Source: Apostichopus japonicus (lineage: Eukaryota > Echinodermata > Holothuroidea > Aspidochirotida > Stichopodidae). Taken from it: a stretch of 64,000 bases of DNA. Of the stretch, positions 23,134 to 35,334 are shown in pieces. A program made the translations under genes and the position numbers. The stretch's first letter is position 1, and each line of letters starts with the position of its first letter. The DNA lies in the NCBI RefSeq assembly GCF_037975245.1, contig NC_092563.1, positions 20,134,094 through 20,198,093 on the forward strand. The letters run 5' to 3'. A model generated the notes under the pieces. That model worked only from the letters and a program-made list of their open reading frames with translations, had not been told where the DNA came from and ran no database searches.

Positions 23134-23385
23134 CAGTAATGACAGTTACTACAAAGCTACAACTAGCAGCATTGCCACTTGCATCTGAAAATATGTACGC
23201 CACAGTGGTCAGGCCAATTGAAAAGCTTTCTCCTGGTCCATTAGAACGTGATGTCATTATGACTGTTCCAGATAAGTCGGTGGCTGTTGGTTCCGTCCGT
23301 CCAACAACAGCAGTTGGAGTTCCTAACTCAATGACAGCAGACATATCATTGGGACATCCAGAAATTTTTGGTGGAACTGTATCCT
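23134..23385 (-). CDS. HYR domain exon b, array copy 2 (conserved Trp lost)
   Basis: An 84-codon, phase 1-1 exon, paralog of 7205-7456. Copy 1 reads VVRWTEP and this copy reads VVGRTEP, so the core Trp that most HYR domains here keep is Arg. The frame and splice sites are intact. Confidence 0.83.
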
Positions 23386-24722
23386 CTACGAAAAAGAAAT
23401 AAATGCAACATGTGTTACCCAACCTTTAAGTCAAAGTATTCAATTTCAGGATTCAACTTTGGACATTGGATCTATTGATTTAATGACAAAACTACACAAT
23501 TTCAGTAAATATGTTGTTCTATTCTCTGCCGGGACTTGCCTCTGAAAACTAAAATTTCATGGGGCAACATTAGAAACATGAAATATTTGCTAAACAGCAG
23601 ACATTGGTCAAATCTTTAGTTCACAGGCCAGCCACTGACTTACCACCTAGGAAATCATTTCAAAACAGAATTCTAATTTCAAATGCCACTCTTTAGCTAC
23701 TTTCTTCATACAGACCGTCGTCTAACAGCTTGCATATTTGGTATATGCCTCACCTTGACCGTGTGTTGAAAATGTTATGCTTAAATTACTAGAAATCGGT
23801 AGAATACGCTAGAGCAACAAATACATATGATGGAGCAATATTCAGTCCCCAGCCTCAACGATTAAATTGAAGAAGAAAATAAGTGTGAAAAGAATATAGT
23901 TGAAAATGTTTACAGGTACAGTAAAGAGTAGTTTGAGAGAAAAACCTCGACCAGTTAGCTGACAGTACAGTGTAGGACTTTTGTCTATGTAAGGCAACCT
24001 GGACCAGCGAGCTGGCAGTACAACAGTCAGTGCATGACGTAAGTCCATAAGGCAACCTAGACCAGCTAGCTGGCAGTACAACAGTCAGTGTAGGACTTTA
24101 TTGTATTTAAAGCTAGCTTTACTGTCCTAATACACACTTTAGTTATAGATATGCTATGTAGTGCTCATGGCCATGTCATCTAAATGTGTAATGCAATTTA
24201 AATGTTGTATTTGTTTCGTTCAAAATTAGACCTTGTATGAAAGAAACTCTAAGTGCATCACAATAACTCATTAATTCATAATTATTTTATCGTAAGAAAT
24301 GGGTTAGAATTTCTTGGTTTGGATATAATTTAGAACAATATCAGTGTTTTATTAAACAAGAAATAAATCCTTATACATATAGCTGAAAATGTTAGGGTAT
24401 AAAACAGACTGCAGATTCTTTGGCAGGTTGTCATGAAAAGATCTCCCTTTGATAGATGTAAATACCAGCTTGGAAATCTATCGGTTCAAAGAAACAGAAC
24501 ATATATATATAGTGAGACATTTGGCACCATGATTGTTGCAGGGTAAAGTTGACATGCAGATTTAATTAGACTAAGATGTACCAGAAAAATAGGTTCCATG
24601 TAGTTTTCCAAGTCTTAGGGTTTCATGATCGCTAAGTATGGCAATGAAAAATTGTTGCCCAAGAAATGCAAATCTCCTGTGCAAAAAGGATACGACATAC
24701 TGACTGGATCTATCAAACTTAC
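23386..24722 (-). other. Intron between HYR exons b and a (copy 2)
   Basis: Noncoding. It contains the 60-bp minisatellite at about 23945-24100 (about three units) and the short 11-base TA tract at 24501-24511. Otherwise similar to 7457-8979. Confidence 0.7.
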
Positions 24723-24977
24723 TTTGAACAATTCTAACAATCAGAACACAATTTTCTGTATTTCCAGAGGCATCTGAGCAAGTGTAGACAACATTGGTAT
24801 CACCAACAATGAAGAAGGAACCAGAAGTGTGGGTCCTCGCTGACACTTCACCAGTACCCGAGATGTCAACACATATAGGTTCTGGCAGGTTATCAACAAC
24901 CAGGCCAGAGTCCCCAAGTTCCACACACTCTAAGATTTCAATTGGCAAATTAGTGCAAACTGGTGGAGTGGTGTCCA
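24723..24977 (-). CDS. HYR domain exon a, array copy 2
   Basis: An 85-codon, phase 1-1 exon, paralog of 8980-9234, beginning VDTTPPVCTNLPIEI. It is the first HYR exon of copy 2. If copy 2 belongs to the large upstream gene, its acceptor could take the phase-1 donor of the HYR exon at 27637 by skipping the terminal segment. Confidence 0.86.
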
Positions 24978-27240
24978 CTGACAAACAAGGAAGGAAACAA
25001 AAACAGAATATGTTATCCACAGAGGTGAAGCTAGTCTCACAACCAATATATGTCTGATTCTTTTATTAAATTAATATCATTGGGATAAGATATGCAACCT
25101 TAACTGATAAGACAAATAAGATGGTTTCAAACATTGTAAGTTCTTTCTGATGATTGCTTGATTGTTTGATCCTGTAATAACAAAATTGTAACTCTATTAA
25201 CATTGCCAAGCAACCAATTAAACCCAAAGTCAAACTGCAATACTCATTGTTTCCAGTATGCTTCCCTACAAGCAGAGTTTGCCTTTTGTTCCTGAAATTG
25301 AACAGGAACTCGTACATGCAAGATGAACAAATCTAGTCCTTTATAATTTAATTGAGACAGACAGGACTGGTTAGACTTGTCAAAACACTCTTCAAATGAA
25401 ACAAGTAATAGCTAGATATAGCTATATAGAGAATGATAAAGATATAACTGAGGAGTACCAGAGGCATGACTGATGAGACTTGTCAAAACACTATATAAAT
25501 GAGACAATAGCTAGAAATAGCTATATAGAGAATGATAAAGATAAAGCTAGGAAGTACCACAGACAGGACTGTTGAAACTTATCAAAACGCTCTATAAATG
25601 AACCGGGAAAGGGTCATGGTGGTTTTATATCAAGACCACAGTAATAACCAGGAATAGCTATATAGCAAATGATAAAGATATATCTAGGGAGTACCACAGA
25701 CAGGACTGATCAGACTTGTCAAAACACTCTAAAAACTACTTTAAACGTGCATTGATCAAACAAGATGAAATGTCAAAGCGGTTTGACATTTAAACCACAG
25801 TAAAACAAGGCACAAGTATGTCAGGATAAGTGGCACAGACAAAAGAAGGGGAGAACGGCCTGGGTACCATGGCCTCTCACCTTAGACCATCAGTTTGGGG
25901 AAATGATACAGTCAAGAGATTTGGCAATTACCCAGGGAAGAAATGGACCAATACTACAGGTCTAAATCCCCCCTCTCATTTTCAGGTTCACACTAAGTAT
26001 ATATTAGCACAAACTTGCACATATAGCTACTAATAAGCCTAATTTATGGCATGCTTTTTTTATTTATTTATGGCATGCTTTATGCTAATTTATGGCATGC
26101 TTTAGATTGGTCCATTTGATGACTAACTTTTGAAATCCCCAATACCCTTCATAGTAGACTGCTTTAATGACCAGAGGGCAACACCCACCCCACATCCCTG
26201 TTGAAAATTTTTTGATTTGCATTTAGCCCTCGCACAAAGGGTTAGGCGTCTACCTAATGAAGTGAAGGGAATTTATTATTATTTATCACAACAGCCACCC
26301 ACTTAGAGCTACTAATATAGACCTAAAGTATGGTCTCAATATACAAATATACATATATAAGTGAGAACTTATCAAATATTGCATGTTGTCAAAGATAAGT
26401 TACAGAATAGCATCTAAAATCATGAAAAAAAAATTATGACTTAATGCAGATAATTACATGACAGGAGTTTCATTCTAGGGACACCTTCTAGGTTTCACAA
26501 TATTAAACCTGTTGAACTCAATTGACCATTGACCTCCGCAGAAAAAATACGCTTCCTGTATTCAATGTGGTTCTTCTGTACACCCAATATGAGGTCTGCC
26601 AAAGCCTATTTTCCTGAGCTACTATGTTTACAAGGTTTTGGCAATTTAACCCCTAGTGACCCTAAATGACATTTGACCTCCACAGAAAACAAAAGGCTTC
26701 CTGTACACAACGTGGTACTTCTACACACTAAATATGAGGTTTTCCCAAGTTTCCTTTCTTGAGCTATCGTGTTTACAATTTTTTTGACAATTTGACCCCT
26801 GGTGACCCTAAATGACCTTTGACCTCCACAGAAAACAATAGGCTTCCTGTACTTAATATATTACTTCTACACACTAAATATGTTTGCACAAGCTTCCCTC
26901 CTTGAGATAACGTGTTTACAAGGATTTCACATTTTGATCCCTAGTGACTTTAAATGACCTTTGACATCCACAGAAAACAATATGCTTCTTGTACTTCATG
27001 TGGTATATCTACACACCAAACATGAAGTTGGTTTAACATTTCCTTCTTGAGATATCGTGTTTACAAGGTGTTCACCATTGGACACCTAGTGACCCTAAAT
27101 GACCTTTGACCTTCACAGAAAACAATAGGCTTCTTTACTCAATGTGGTTCATCTAACACACTAAACATGAAGTTGGTCAAACATTCCCTTCTTGAGATAT
27201 CGTGTTTACAAGCTGGGCGTCACAAACGCACACACACACG
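24978..27240. repeat. Spacer with tandem repeats and DR1 satellite (copy 2)
   Basis: 25340-25740 is the 100-130-bp tandem array, 25740-26460 noncoding spacer, and 26500-27210 the 145-bp satellite with DR1 elements near 26812 and 27100. This is the uninterrupted equivalent of 9235-11276 plus 15996-16195 and gives the empty site for the LINE. No start exon or promoter was identified. Confidence 0.7.
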
Positions 27241-27366
27241 CACTTACGCCATCATGAATGCATAGGTCACGATATTCATCGAAACCAAAAAGGAGTCATT
27301 TCTCTTTAGTGAGACAGAGCAGGAACAGCATCAGGGCAAAGGAACGCTGAAGGAGTATTTGGATCA

Positions 27367-27581
27367 TTAATCCAAATTATAAATACTGTTCAATTGCTTC
27401 ATTCTGTGTTGACTTACTATATTCAATATATTTCCTGTAGAGTAAACAGTTTCGATACAAAATTCCTGTAAAAGTAAGTTGGCCTGACGTTTGTATCCTG
27501 TCAGCTTTTTGCAGTTGAAAAAATAACGGTGAAAACAGCAAACACAATAGCAATAATGCAAATTGTCTTGAAAAACATAAA
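27367..27581 (-). CDS. Hydrophobic 3'-terminal segment, array copy 3
   Basis: Acceptor-like CTTCCTAG at 27582-27589. In the frame set by the phase-1 donor of the last HYR exon the product reads VYVFQDNLHYCYCVCCFHRYFF, then NCKKLTGYKRQANLLLQEF, and stops after NSIYNLD at 27367. A second frame gives a typical transmembrane stretch (ICIIAIVFAVFTVIF) but stops soon after the T run. A third stays open without splicing from the HYR exon through FALLLLCLLFSPLFF. It is probably the C-terminal anchor of the large gene, but the frame is not settled by sequence alone. Confidence 0.42.
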
Positions 27582-27636
27582 CTAGGAAGAATCACATCAA
27601 TATAAAAAACAATTAATGATATGATAAAGTGCATAC

Positions 27637-27888
27637 CTGTCTGGACAAGTACAATAAATTCACAGTTGGCTGTGTTGCCAGCCGGATCCAGAAATATATA
27701 CATCACAGTTGTTTGTCCTATCACAAAGGAATCTCCAGGACTGTGCGTCTGAGTTTGAAGAGTAGCTGTTCCGGAATTGTCAGTTGCAGAAGGTTGAAAC
27801 CATACAACTTGTGCAAAAGTTTGTCCCGGTTCAAGTGTGATAGTCTGTTGTGATGGACAGTCGGAAATAACTGGTGGAACAGTATCAA
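27637..27888 (-). CDS. Last HYR exon (h), array copy 3
   Basis: An 84-codon, phase 1-1 exon. It begins VDTVPPVISDCPSQQ, with VVWFQPSATDNSG as the core, GDSFVIGQTTVMYIF as the turn, and DPAGNTANCEFIVLV at the end. Intact, and the last recognisable HYR domain of the large gene before the terminal segment about 55 bases downstream. Confidence 0.87.
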
Positions 27889-29530
27889 CTGATGGGAATT
27901 GGGGGAGTGGGATAATGAGAAAAAATTAAAAGGTGAGATTTCTAAAATTGCAACACTATAGAATTCTTTCAAAAGAAATTAAAAGAATTTTAAAAACACC
28001 AGTGAACTGAAGTGGTGATGATAAGCTTTGAGCTATTTATGTGATATATAGATTCACTTCTATGCATGTAGTTTGAATAAGAGCTTTTAAAACCACTTCA
28101 CCGAGATCAATATGAAGTGATCAAATTTGCCTCTACATAATCCATTTTACTGTTTAGAACGTTCTTTATTTGTAACATAGTCACTATGAAACAAATCTTT
28201 AATGAATGATGGTCCTTGAGTAAACTAATCAGCATTAGTTCAGGCAAGTTTGATTAAATAAATCTGAATCTTCAGCACACTAGATTTAATGATCTTGGAG
28301 TCTACATTAACAAATGAGGTGATGTGAGATAAAGTTTCGGAAAAGTGAGACGCACGGATATGCGGTCAATCTGTAAAGGTGACATTAAACAGTCTACCAC
28401 ATATCAAAATGGAGTCTGCCTATGTAAATACATTCTTTGACTAAGTAAGAGACAGGACAACTAATTTCTTATATACAACTTGTGCCATACAAGTATGTAG
28501 CAAAAATTTTCAATGAACTAACCGAAAATGAAAGCCATTTTTAGCATGGTTGTCTGTCACAATGAAACAGTTTCATTTAAATCTAGTGAGATATATATTT
28601 CCATATTTAGTAATGGCAGGAAAAAAATCTGCATCAAACTTTTAAAGATACTATACGATAAGCTGCTGTTTTATAAACTACTGTGAAGAAAAGGGTTTTG
28701 TTTTATAGTTTTGAACTATTTGTTTTTTTCGTTCACTTCACTGTCCCTGAACTAAAGTTCCCATTTGGATATTGCACATTTGAGTGGCTAATGTTACTGA
28801 CAGTGGCTAATCTACTATTACATGTTCATGTAATACTTCCTGTTCTGAATTCTAGTTCACTTTTGACACTGAACTATATTTCCATTAGAATAATGCACCT
28901 GTGAGTGGCTAATATTACTGATAGTGTTGCAGTCTACTCTTTAAAGTTCATGTAATACTGAACCCTAGTTAACCTCACTATCTGTGAACTATAGTTCCAA
29001 TTATGAAATTGCACATGTGAGTGGTCAATGTTACTGACAGTGGTGTAGTCTACTCTTTAAAGTTCACGTAATACTGATTTCTACTTGACCTCTGTCACTG
29101 AACTAAAGTTCCCATTAGGATATTTCACATGTGAGTGGTTAATGGTACTGCCTGCGGTACAGTCTACTATTCAAAGTTCATGTTATACTGAACTCTAGTT
29201 CACGTCAGGAATGCTTTAAGTTCAAAGTTTGCTTCTGTTCTTAAACTATAGTTTTTCATCAAGAATTTGGTCATGCATACAGTTAACTATCAAGCATCAG
29301 AACTTTGCTCAGGTGTATATGGTTAATACAACTGAAAGTAGGACTGACAACTCTTTATAGTTCTTTTCTTAATACCAAAACATAGTTTACAGCAGGAATC
29401 TGTTCATTTATATGGTTAGAATTACTGAGGCTAATGTCAAAAGTTGAATTTTGTTATTGATATAAATTTCATGTCAGAAATTTGTACATTTCCACAGTCA
29501 CTTTTAGTGCCATTTTCACTACCTTGTTAC
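27889..29530 (-). other. Intron with 116-bp tandem repeats (copy 3)
   Basis: 28730-29220 holds about four units of the 116-bp repeat; the rest matches the copy-2 intron at 16837-18515. Noncoding. Confidence 0.65.
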
Positions 29531-29537
29531 TACATTC

Positions 29538-29740
29538 ACATACAATGAACAAAGAGATGAGTTGGCAGTAGTGTCCGTAAAAAAAGTTAGTGACAATTGT
29601 CAGCCCAGATTTGAAAAATGTGCTGGGATCTTGAGACGGCACAACTATAACATCGAAGGCATCTAAGAAAGTAGGTGGAATCCATTGTATGGTAGTCCCT
29701 GGCAAATCCACTCGCAAAGAGACTAAATTTAAGCAGGATT
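29538..29740 (-). pseudogene. Degenerate HYR exon, array copy 3
   Basis: The reverse strand encodes a HYR-like stretch: VDLPGTTIQWIPPTFLDAFD, then DPSTFFKSGLTIVTNFF. After NFF one extra T in a run of seven pushes the frame off; the expected closing strand (TDTTANSSLC, then LYVNVV) lies in the next frame. No phase-1 acceptor that fits the frame was found at the 5' side. It is probably a dead exon that is skipped. Only a fragment of it survives in copies 1 and 2. Confidence 0.7.
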
Positions 29741-30179
29741 GCTTTACCCATGCAACATAGTAGCATTGGATAGGATTCAATTAGGATTCAAACACCAAGG
29801 ATGTATTAAGCTATGACATCAGCTTTTTGCTGATCAGTTTAAAAATCCAAAACATCACACACACCGGCACACGGCATCACCATGGCATTGATTCCTTTCG
29901 CCTCGCGTAGATGTTAAATACGTATGAGCAGATGGACATTTTTAACCGATTTGGAGCTAGCAAGTCAGCTCTGCCACCAACAATTACACTAATTATTTTA
30001 TTGAAGAATGAGAGTTACATGACATAGTTTATACACTATGAAATGGTTTTACAACTTACTGCCACAGCTAAAGTCATCCAGTATAAATCAAGGAGCATCT
30101 TGCCAATTTGGAGGTCATTCAAGATAAATCTTTTCACCCCTTGAAGCTCACAGTGTTAAACCTTACAAGGGCCACTTCA

Positions 30180-30670
30180 GTGTGTGTTTAAATCCCCGCT
30201 CCCAATACTAGAGTATCAACTCTCTGAAGCAGAGTTCATTACCTGGTGACTTTGTATATTGTTGATGACCTATTGTATATTGAGCCCATTCACTAAACTG
30301 CAATTGATCAAACTTTTTCCAGCCTTCTCTGGAAAAGTGTTGAGAGGATATTGAGGCAGGGGTGTGAATTGACTCCCATTCCTGCTTCTCTGACCGCCAT
30401 TTAACGTCCCCATCCGGCGGACGAGAGTAAATACCCCATCACCATCGACATCACCAAGAGAGTTGTTTCGAAACCAATTGAAGAACAGAAACAAACCCAT
30501 CATTCCCGAGTTCACAAACCAGAAATATCAAATCCACGGGTGTCTCCGCATATCACCACTGCAATGCAGCAATTTTTGAATAGGTCAAGAAAATATATCT
30601 ACTGTCAGAATTTTGATCCTGGAACCTAATGATTGTGAGGCGGACACTCTAACCGTAAAACTAAGCCTTT
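30180..30670 (-). repeat. tRNA-derived SINE (Val-CAC-like head)
   Basis: On the minus strand, 30670-30600 resembles a tRNA: a ggttagagtgtccgcctcac stretch with A-box and CAC anticodon-like context, then aggttccaggatca as a weak B box. The body that follows contains cgccggatggggacgttaaa, a phrase I recall as common to SINEs of marine invertebrates. It is more GC-rich than its surroundings. An 81-codon ORF in the body is not a gene. Confidence 0.6.
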
Positions 30671-30689
30671 GCCATGTATGTTAGGGCTA

Positions 30690-31350
30690 AATTACTAGAA
30701 ATCAACAAGAGTATGCAAACCTGCTTAACAAAGCCATTCACGGGAAGAAATTTGCAATAGAGCAACATATATGATGGAGCAATATTCAGAAAGATATTAC
30801 AGTCCCCAGCCTCAACAACTAAATTGAAGAAGAAAATATGTGAAAGGAATAAAGTTGAAAATGGTTACAGTTACAGTAAAGAGTAGTTTGAAGAAGAAAC
30901 CCGGACAAGTTAGCTGGCAGTAAAACAGTCAGTGTAGGACTTAGGTATATGTAAGGTAACCTGGATCAGCTAGCTGGCGGTACAACAGTCAGTGTAAGAC
31001 TTAAGTTTATGTACGTCAACCTGGACCAGCTAGCTGGCAGTACAATAGTCAGTGTAGGACGTAAGTATATGTAAGGTAACCTGGACCAGCTAGCTGGCAG
31101 TACATCAGTTAAAGTAGGACTTAAGTTCACGTAAGGCAACCTGGACAAGCTATCTGACAATACAACAGTCAGTTTGGGACGTCTACATTAGGCAACCTGT
31201 TCCAGCTAGCTGGTAGTAGAACAGTCAGTGAAGGATTAAGTTTATGTAAGGCAACCAGGTCCAGCTTTGTTATTTCTCAGTCTCAGGGTTTCCTTTACCA
31301 TGATCGCTAAGTACGACATTGGAAAATTGTTGCCCAAGAAATGCAAAACT
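30690..31350. repeat. Copy-3 remnant of the array with expanded 60-bp minisatellite
   Basis: 30690-30900 matches 7850-8000. 30905-31270 holds about six units of the 60-bp repeat (ctggaccagctagctggcag). 31280-31350 matches 8880-8940. The HYR exons a to f that flank these parts in copies 1 and 2 are missing, so copy 3 has lost the middle of the unit. Confidence 0.75.
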
Positions 31351-34022
31351 CCACTGGCCTAATATAATAAATGAACAAAGTGAATACTGTTTGCAGGTTC
31401 ATATTCAATATATGCAAAGTTAATGTTTCTTGTTGTATTCATTTTAAGGTATATGAAACTAGAAATTTAAGTTCAGAAAGTTGATTTTTAAGCAGTTTGC
31501 AGCAAGTACCTCACAAGGTGAAATTGTACTAAGCCGACTTAGATGCTGTCAGATTGTTAGGTAATAATCTTCAGAGTTAAAGATTTATGTTAAAATATCC
31601 TGGAAGATCTCACCGAAAACAAACTCTATACAGAATCGCAGATAGCAAGATTCCCAGATTATATCAGTTTACTGGATCTCTACACCATGCATGCAGTGAA
31701 CTACACAGAACAGCTATTAACCTATATATCAGTTTAGTAGATGTATCAATGTTAGTGCAATGTTGTTCCATGTACTTATTTTCCATAAAGAGAGTACAGT
31801 TAAATCCTGAAAGTAACAGTATAGCTTGCAATGGAACTAAGAACTTAGCTCTCTATTTTGACATGGTTTCAACTGTGCAGCAGCTCTACAACGATAAAGG
31901 GAAGAATATGGCAAAAGTGCACCTTTGTAGAGAATTGTACATTTGTAGGGAATTGTGCACCAGCAAATGTGCATAGTATAGGACCGTACACTTGCCTAAG
32001 TGTGGACGATATGCACAGTTAGAGAGAACCAGAAAAATTGGTAAAGTGGCGAGGTGCACAGATTAACAAAAGTTAATGTTATGTTAAATGATGTGGTGAA
32101 GCAATGCACAACAAAAGTACAAATTTTTACGAGGAAGTGATAGCTTCAGTTATTTTGCCTTTTCAACTTGTGCACATATAAACCAGCTGTTTCCTTGAAT
32201 GACCATTGACCTCTGAGCACATGAAATAATTACTAACAGAGGCCAAACAGCCATACCAAAACTCTGTTCCACTGCTACAACATGGACGACACCTGCAACA
32301 ACCTTGACTGGATTTATATTAAATATGTCATCATTTGTCTGTAAATTGTAATGCCTTTGAGTGATTATGATTTATATAAAGACTGATTTATTCACGTGAA
32401 TATATGTTCCCATGGACCTTTGTATAAATTTTTGTCAGCCAGTTACAGCTAGTGGCCATCAGTAATTCAGAGCCGATTTTCAAAAGCTTTACGGTAAAGA
32501 TAAGATGACTGCAACATACAAACAACGTTAATGCCACACAATTGACTTCGGGGTGAAAACATCGCACATTTATTGATAGGTGACTATCACTGGCACAGAA
32601 ACATAATCCACAGATGTGAAACTAGTGTATGCCATTGGCAAACGTTTTTAATTTTGCTGTCAATGGTTTGTGGTTAGAAGAGACAAGTAAAACTGCTTGA
32701 ATGATATGTTAACTTTTGTATTCCATATGTGACTGTGACTGTCATATGTGTGATCATGTATAGCACTACCTCACTTCTACTTAGGCTGCATTCTATCATA
32801 TGCATATACTCCCATCTATTTTTCCTTTGCCTACTACATTTCTCACTCTTACCAAGCTACATTGTTGCACTTCAGAAGTGTAATCAAGTAAATCACAGAA
32901 TGTGGACAAGTTTATAATCAGGGTGAGTGTTGTGATGTAACATTAAATGGATCTCATCAAGATTTTCTAGTTTTATCCCATTGGTGGCCGTTATATGATA
33001 TCGAACCAAGGCATAAAATACTCTATTAGTCTGCAGTGTTGATGTTGCAATAATCATAGCCTACCATATTGTAATATGGGTGTTACAGCCTAATGTTGTA
33101 TCCCAACTCACATACCTGTAATTCTGTGGTCGATCTATTTTTATGTGGACTATAATAACAGTTTATGCTATTTCATATATGATTCCATGATGTTTCTTGT
33201 ATTCATTCATGTATTACAGGGTAAATTCAATTACCGCGTATATCTCAGTAACTTTATACAGGCCAAATTGTGGTATAATAATGTATCAGTTGACTTAGCT
33301 AACATCAATATACATTCTTATCTCTCTCCCGTGCGATTATTCGTCATTCCGTCCATTCACTCATCACTCAACATACTGGTCAATATTGTGATGACTTCCA
33401 TACATGTATTTTACCTAGATGTGGTTAAGGTCCATTCCTTCATCTTCTTAAACCTGATTATGTTAATATGTTTTAGTGATTTTGAATTGATGGTTTCATT
33501 GAATTTTACTTTATATTTGGATACTGTCTTTGCTGTTATGTCACCGTGTATCTGATATTGTGATCTTTGGCTCATCTCAAATGACCTTTCTCTTGTACCT
33601 AATTCCACCAGTTTTTCACTTAACACTGATGATCTACCAGCTTTAACTTTCAAGCTATCATTGTTTCCCATCTCTTCAGTTCTTTTTACAAGTTGTAAAA
33701 ATTATGAACTTTAAACTGCACAAAGGTTTTTATTACCCCTTTTACAAATGTGAAATACTGTGATCTTTTGCCGAATTCAAATGACCTTTCACTCGTACCA
33801 AATTCCACCAGTTTCTCACGAAACTATGATGTTCAACTCTCAAGCTATCATGTTTGACAAGCTTTTCCAGACTTGTTGTCCGTCACAATGATCGATGGGT
33901 TGATGATGTCTTACATGGCAATGCACATATTGACGCACCAAGTATGAAGCTCTTGCAAAGCAACACTTTCAACTACGAACTTTGTCTGAGTGTACTTAAT
34001 ACTTAACTTTGACAATACTCAC
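31350..34022. other. Intron region, no supported gene
   Basis: 31962-32080 is the dispersed repeat shared with 772-890. Two plus-strand ORFs (31587-31976, 129 codons; 33145-33555, 136 codons) show no domain or coding signature that I recognise and are left unassigned. 33540-33850 has weak repeats of the type ctcaaatgacctttc. Confidence 0.45.
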
Positions 34023-34265
34023 GCAGCTCGACTGTAACCACAAACGTAACAACTACTGTGTTGCCACAACGATCTGAAAAGGTATTATTCACAACCGTCG
34101 AACCAATCGGTAAAACATCTCCAGATCTGTGACTAGCTGAAACCAGATATGCCACGCTTAAAGCATCCTCAGCTGTAGGTTCCTCGAATTCAACTGCAGC
34201 TCCCACCGCTGTCACATTGATGGTAACGTCCCTGACGTTGCTAACGGTAGGAGGTTCAACATCAA
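34023..34265 (-). CDS. HYR domain exon U2
   Basis: An 81-codon, phase 1-1 exon. It begins VDVEPPTVSNVRDV, with AAVEFEEPTAEDALS as the core, HRSGDVLPIGSTVV as the turn, and SDRCGNTVVVTFVVTV at the end. The donor is CTGC/GTGAGT. It is a close paralog of 40298-40540 and the last member of the second five-exon module. Confidence 0.87.
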
Positions 34266-35106
34266 CTGGAGAGATATCAGACATAAAATAATATGTAGGA
34301 CCTACTTTCAGAAACAAGTCCCATTGAGTGCACACTAACAATTACTTCCCTGTTTGGGCGTTAAAACTCATTTTCCAAAAATGAAATAATATCTGCAGAT
34401 TTAAGACTCAATCAGCAAAACTAATGACCAGTCTAAAACCTGAAAATGTACATGGCTTTTCAAACTCTTTTAAGAAAGTATATTTATCAAATATCATAAT
34501 GAAATATCCAAAAATAGAAGAAACTACCCCTTCTTGTAACCAAAAGATTTTATCAGAATGGTCATTTCATCATCACCCATCCATATGTCGTATGATAAGC
34601 ATCTATGACTGTTCATTTGTATTTTAATCAATCTTTAATTTCTGTTGAGATATATATTAAAGTAGGTGGAATTATTGTATCTTGTGTGATACATTTGCAT
34701 TAAGTGATATGATCTTTAAATTTTAATGACAATAATTTTACTCCGAAAAAATTTACGCTTTAATTTGGTGCCTTGAAGGTTCGCATATAACCGTCGTAAT
34801 CTACCAGGATTAACATGTTCAAAGTTTAATCTAGATCGAAATTAGCCTTTACAGGTGGATTTGATTCTCATCTCTAGGTTTGGGTCCGTATCCCTGAGTC
34901 AGATCCATACTTAGTTTATAGGTCCGTGATAAAAATTTGGTGCTCCAAGCACTCGGAAAGCTTAATATAATGATTACCTTCTTCACGGGGAGGGGGGGGG
35001 GGCAGTTGCAGCAAAAAAAAACATTTTATGGCACAACTTAATTGTTTTGTTGTAGTATGAAGTGGATGCTAAATAAAACACATACATTTACAAAGGTAGT
35101 ATATAC
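34266..35106 (-). other. Intron between HYR exons T2 and U2
   Basis: Noncoding; a G run at 34987-35001. Nothing recognised. Confidence 0.5.
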
Positions 35107-35334
35107 CTGTTTGGTGCAAAACCCTGAATTCACAGGTGATTATTCTTGTAGCAGAATCGAGGATGACATATGTCACTGAAGTTTCACCAACTGGAAACAG
35201 ATCGCCTGGTCTATGACTTTGGAACAAGACAGAACCAGCAGGTTCTATCCACGACACGACTGCCTCTGCTCCCCCACCGTTTGTCAACAAATATATATCA
35301 TCTGGACAAGTAATTGTTTGCATTACTCCAACCA
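35107..35334 (-). CDS. HYR domain exon T2
   Basis: A 76-codon, phase 1-1 exon. It begins VVGVMQTITCPDDIYLL, with VVSWIEPAGSVLFQSHRPGD in the centre, FPVGETSVTYVILD and ITCEFRVLHQT at the end. It is shorter than most HYR exons here, as is its paralog 41001-41243. The donor is ACAG/GTATAT. Confidence 0.85.

Larger units (their letters stand above)
16251..24977 (-). other. Gene or cassette model: HYR exons a-f, h, array copy 2
   Basis: Seven intact phase 1-1 HYR exons (24723, 23134, 21615, 21176, 20013, 18716, 16585) plus one remnant and the terminal segment. All frames and splice sites are open, so copy 2 could encode seven HYR domains followed by an anchor. No signal-peptide exon was found in the 2.3 kb before it. 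It may be a separate gene with an unrecognised start, or extra 3' exons of the upstream gene. Confidence 0.55.

Noticed and set aside
25066-25317. Possible signal-peptide exon (MFETILFVLSVK) before HYR exon a, also at 9294-9491
   Set aside because: Conserved in both copies, but the only nearby donors are weak and give phase 0, which does not fit the phase-1 acceptor of exon a.
31587-31976. Plus-strand ORF of 129 codons
   Set aside because: No recognised domain; its end overlaps the dispersed repeat shared with 772-890, so coding is unlikely.
33145-33555. Plus-strand ORF of 136 codons
   Set aside because: AT-rich, hydrophobic by base composition, no domain, no splice partner, inside an intron of the minus-strand gene.
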